Below are positions 5,592 to 5,731 of a stretch of DNA of 5,731 nucleotides, one piece after another (the first letter of the stretch is position 1; each line of letters opens with the position of its first letter). The notes beneath the pieces were generated by a model. That model made no database searches. It had not been told where the DNA came from and saw only the letters and a list, made by a program, of their open reading frames with translations. The DNA comes from Spongiibacteraceae bacterium (lineage in GTDB: Bacteria; Pseudomonadota; Gammaproteobacteria; Pseudomonadales; PIVM01): assembly GCA_030618505.1 (NCBI GenBank), contig JAUXDF010000225.1, positions 1 to 5,731 of the forward strand, read 5' to 3'. A program made the translations under genes and the position numbers.

Positions 5592-5731
5592 GCAGTATAC
5601 TTAAAAACTACGGTACTTTGACCTTGAGAGAATAATAAAAGGCAGATGTAAAAAGATGCCACGGGGTTTTTATTGGAAGTTATTGGCCTCAATAGATATA
5701 TCATTGGACTGTAACACAACTTTGTGATGCT

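Larger units (their letters stand above)
5515..5731. promoter_or_regulatory. Upstream region of glgB; no convincing gene
   Basis: This AT-rich stretch holds the glgB promoter elements and the FNR-like dyad listed separately. On the + strand I see only 21- to 23-codon frames (ATG 5539, ATG 5656) with no family resemblance. On the minus strand two frames are open into the right edge: one closing at TAA 5672-5670 (19 residues), the other at TGA 5590-5588 (47 residues). Either could be the tail of a neighbouring gene, but neither is long enough to judge. An 8-bp palindrome AGTATACT lies at 5594-5601, and a short direct repeat TATTGG recurs at 10-nt spacing (5671 and 5681). Confidence 0.5.

Noticed and set aside
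5539..5604. 21-codon + strand ORF upstream of glgB
   Set aside because: No Shine-Dalgarno, overlaps the predicted glgB promoter and FNR-like site, and has no recognisable feature.
5656..5727. 23-codon + strand ORF near the right edge
   Set aside because: Very short, without a convincing ribosome-binding site; likely chance in AT-rich intergenic DNA.

Overview
The window looks like a chromosomal segment from a gammaproteobacterium, with base composition that I judge by eye to be in the mid-40s % GC. The evidence is that the glycogen synthase and branching enzyme resemble the enterobacterial/marine gammaproteobacterial GlgA and GlgB almost motif for motif, and the GAPDH belongs to the proteobacterial type that shares signature stretches with Epd/GapB. 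A Cellvibrionales-like marine lineage is a guess only. I see no insertion sequence, CRISPR array, tRNA, rRNA or phage gene.

Layout, left to right. Positions 1-570 hold the 3' end (189 codons) of a + strand gene of unknown function that begins outside the window. It is followed by a clear intrinsic terminator (588-625). The 571-761 interval separates it from gap and contains a possible 30-codon leader ORF with a strong Shine-Dalgarno sequence. Positions 762-1760 encode an intact type I glyceraldehyde-3-phosphate dehydrogenase. After 63 nt comes glgA (start preferred at 1824, end 3281), glycogen synthase, on the same strand. glgB (5514-3283, minus strand) encodes the 1,4-alpha-glucan branching enzyme and runs convergently into glgA, with one base between the two stop codons. 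Positions 5515-5731 form the glgB upstream region. It carries a near-perfect FNR/ANR-type dyad and a plausible sigma-70 promoter; the far right edge might hold the last codons of another minus-strand gene, but this is weak.

How the genes fit together. GlgA extends alpha-1,4 glucan chains from ADP-glucose and GlgB introduces alpha-1,6 branches, so together they form the polymer-building half of glycogen synthesis. GAPDH works in lower glycolysis/gluconeogenesis; lying just upstream of glgA on the same strand, it could be co-transcribed and tie carbon flow towards hexose phosphate to storage. glgC, glgP and glgX are not in the window. The FNR-like site suggests, as an inference, that glgB (or a + strand gene beyond the right edge) responds to oxygen or nitrogen-oxide status.

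I did not find a convincing undescribed system. The items most worth a second look are the FNR-like dyad, the possible gap leader ORF, the unusual residues at cofactor-contact positions in the GAPDH, and the terminator-free convergent glgA/glgB junction.
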